Assembly (NCBI GenBank): GCA_015064665.1
Contig: SVRU01000081.1
Location: 1 to 12,369 of the forward strand
Source of the DNA: Oscillospiraceae bacterium
Lineage (GTDB): Bacteria > Bacillota_A > Clostridia > Oscillospirales > CAG-272
Length of the DNA stretch: 12,369 nucleotides
Direction: 5' to 3'
Part shown: positions 11,739-12,369 of the stretch, piece by piece
How the letters are laid out: each line of letters opens with the position of its first letter
Numbering within the stretch: the stretch's first letter is position 1
Program-made: the position numbers and the translations under genes
The notes under the pieces: generated by a model
Databases searched by the model: none
Seen by the model: the letters and a program-made list of their open reading frames with translations, nothing else
What the model was told of the DNA's origin: nothing

Positions 11739-12369
11739 TTATGACAAATCGTATGTTCTAAAATTCGTTTCGCAAATCAATTTTTGCAGAGAGTGAAACC
11801 GAGATGCCTTGCTTCCTTTCAAAAGGTGATAGCGAAGCAGATTCGCCACATAGTGTTTTTGAAATACGACTTTTGTCTTTATGCCGCTCGTGTAGAAAAG
11901 AAAATATGCTTCGTCGGATTTTCTTTCTCCGATGCAATAATCAGAGGCATCCTTGTGTTCTGCCTTGTAATTCAATGCACAAGTGTGAAAATCAATTTTA
12001 TGCAACAAGCCGGTGTTATCACGATAAATAATACTGCTGGATTCCCTGAATACGCTCGAACTCGGAATCCGTTGGCTCATATCCGAACCATTGCGCTTTT
12101 CCGTTGTCATCCCATATATGAGGTTTGCGATCTCTTGCCGCACCTTTGAGTCCGATGATCTCATGGAACATAAAGGTTTGGCTGTCCACAAGCCCTTCCT
12201 TGCGGAGGGATAGTTGCCCCAAAGCAACGTAAATTTGCACACGTGGCGGATTTCGTTTTCAGGTAAAGATATCCTGCTTCCTCGCGCCCCAAATCGTATA
12301 TATTGCTTCCCTCAAAAAGCGGTCGTCCACACACGAACGGTTGTATCTCCGCCTTTTTTACAGGGCGTT
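11739..12369 (-). pseudogene. Frameshifted remnant of an unrecognised protein, open at the right edge
   Basis: I do not recognise the family. Three protein-like stretches lie in successive frames on the minus strand. From the window edge comes PVKKAEIQPFVCGRPLFEGS and EEAGYLYL. Then, from about 12252 to 12019, QIYVALGQLSLRKEG, FMFHEIIGLKG, KPHIWDDNGKAQWFGYEP and EFERIQGIQQYYL. Then, from about 12031 to 11739, RDNTGLLHKIDFH, ALNYKAEHKDASDYCIGER and KTKVVFQKHYVANLLRYHLL, ending NFRTYDLS and a stop. Each stretch ends where the next begins, the pattern of frameshift decay and not of overlapping genes. At least two frame changes are needed. Aromatic, lysine- and arginine-rich composition hints at a nucleic-acid-related protein, but that is a guess. 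A terminator follows at 11615-11678. Confidence 0.5.

Noticed and set aside
11784..12149. A plus-strand 121-residue open frame
   Set aside because: It is opposite the decayed minus-strand gene, has cysteine- and phenylalanine-rich shadow-frame composition, and has no ribosome binding site.
1..12369. CRISPR arrays, tRNA or rRNA genes, toxin-antitoxin pairs, phage genes
   Set aside because: I looked for regularly spaced repeats, cloverleaf-type ends and paired small genes on both strands and found none that I could support.

Overview
The window reads as a piece of an anaerobic, low-to-mid GC Gram-positive genome (Firmicutes, most likely Clostridia). The reasons are strong AGGAGG-type ribosome binding sites, sigma-A type promoters (TTGACA-17-TATAAT), a desulfoferrodoxin/rubredoxin/ferritin oxygen-defence set, a Crp/Fnr regulator of clostridial type, and a GlpA-like dehydrogenase with a DUF1667 partner. 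Two single-base homopolymer frameshifts leave open whether some decay is real or an assembly artefact.

Region 1-224 is the edge of a probable IS30-like insertion sequence. Only the first five codons of its transposase are inside the window, on the minus strand. Region 225-3298 is an oxygen- and iron-stress locus. A minus-strand operon encodes, in order of transcription, desulfoferrodoxin (superoxide reductase), ferritin, rubredoxin and a ZIP metal transporter. A divergent Crp/Fnr-family regulator (start at 2316) lies beside it, and a thioredoxin gene converges on the regulator. The dfx and trx promoters both carry a 15-bp palindrome with the core GTGATTTWGTCAC. In both cases its centre lies exactly 29 bp upstream of the first base of a TATAAT -10 box, and neither promoter has a good -35. 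This is a coherent picture of a small regulon activated by the neighbouring regulator from the class II (-41) position.

Region 3444-4213 holds an orphan membrane-anchored protein of unknown function with its own consensus promoter and terminator. Region 4286-4560 is a decayed C-terminal fragment of a glutaminase (glsA). It is cut off abruptly next to the following block.

Region 4577-11420 is a catabolic-looking module, all on the minus strand. A DeoR-family regulator, interrupted by a one-base contraction in a T tract, precedes a five-gene operon: a GlpA-like FAD dehydrogenase with a BFD-like [2Fe-2S] domain, a second FAD/NAD oxidoreductase, a DUF1667 Cys-rich protein, an M81 (MlrC-like) metallopeptidase and a CofE-like (F420-0:glutamate ligase family) protein. 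The first three resemble the anaerobic glycerol-3-phosphate dehydrogenase arrangement. Joining them to an M81 hydrolase and a CofE-like ligase suggests an unassigned pathway acting on an amide or hydroxy-acid compound. This is the best candidate for an undescribed system in the window.

Region 11421-12369 shows no intact gene. It holds a long perfect inverted repeat that reads as a minus-strand terminator and a multiply frameshifted protein remnant of unrecognised family running off the right edge.
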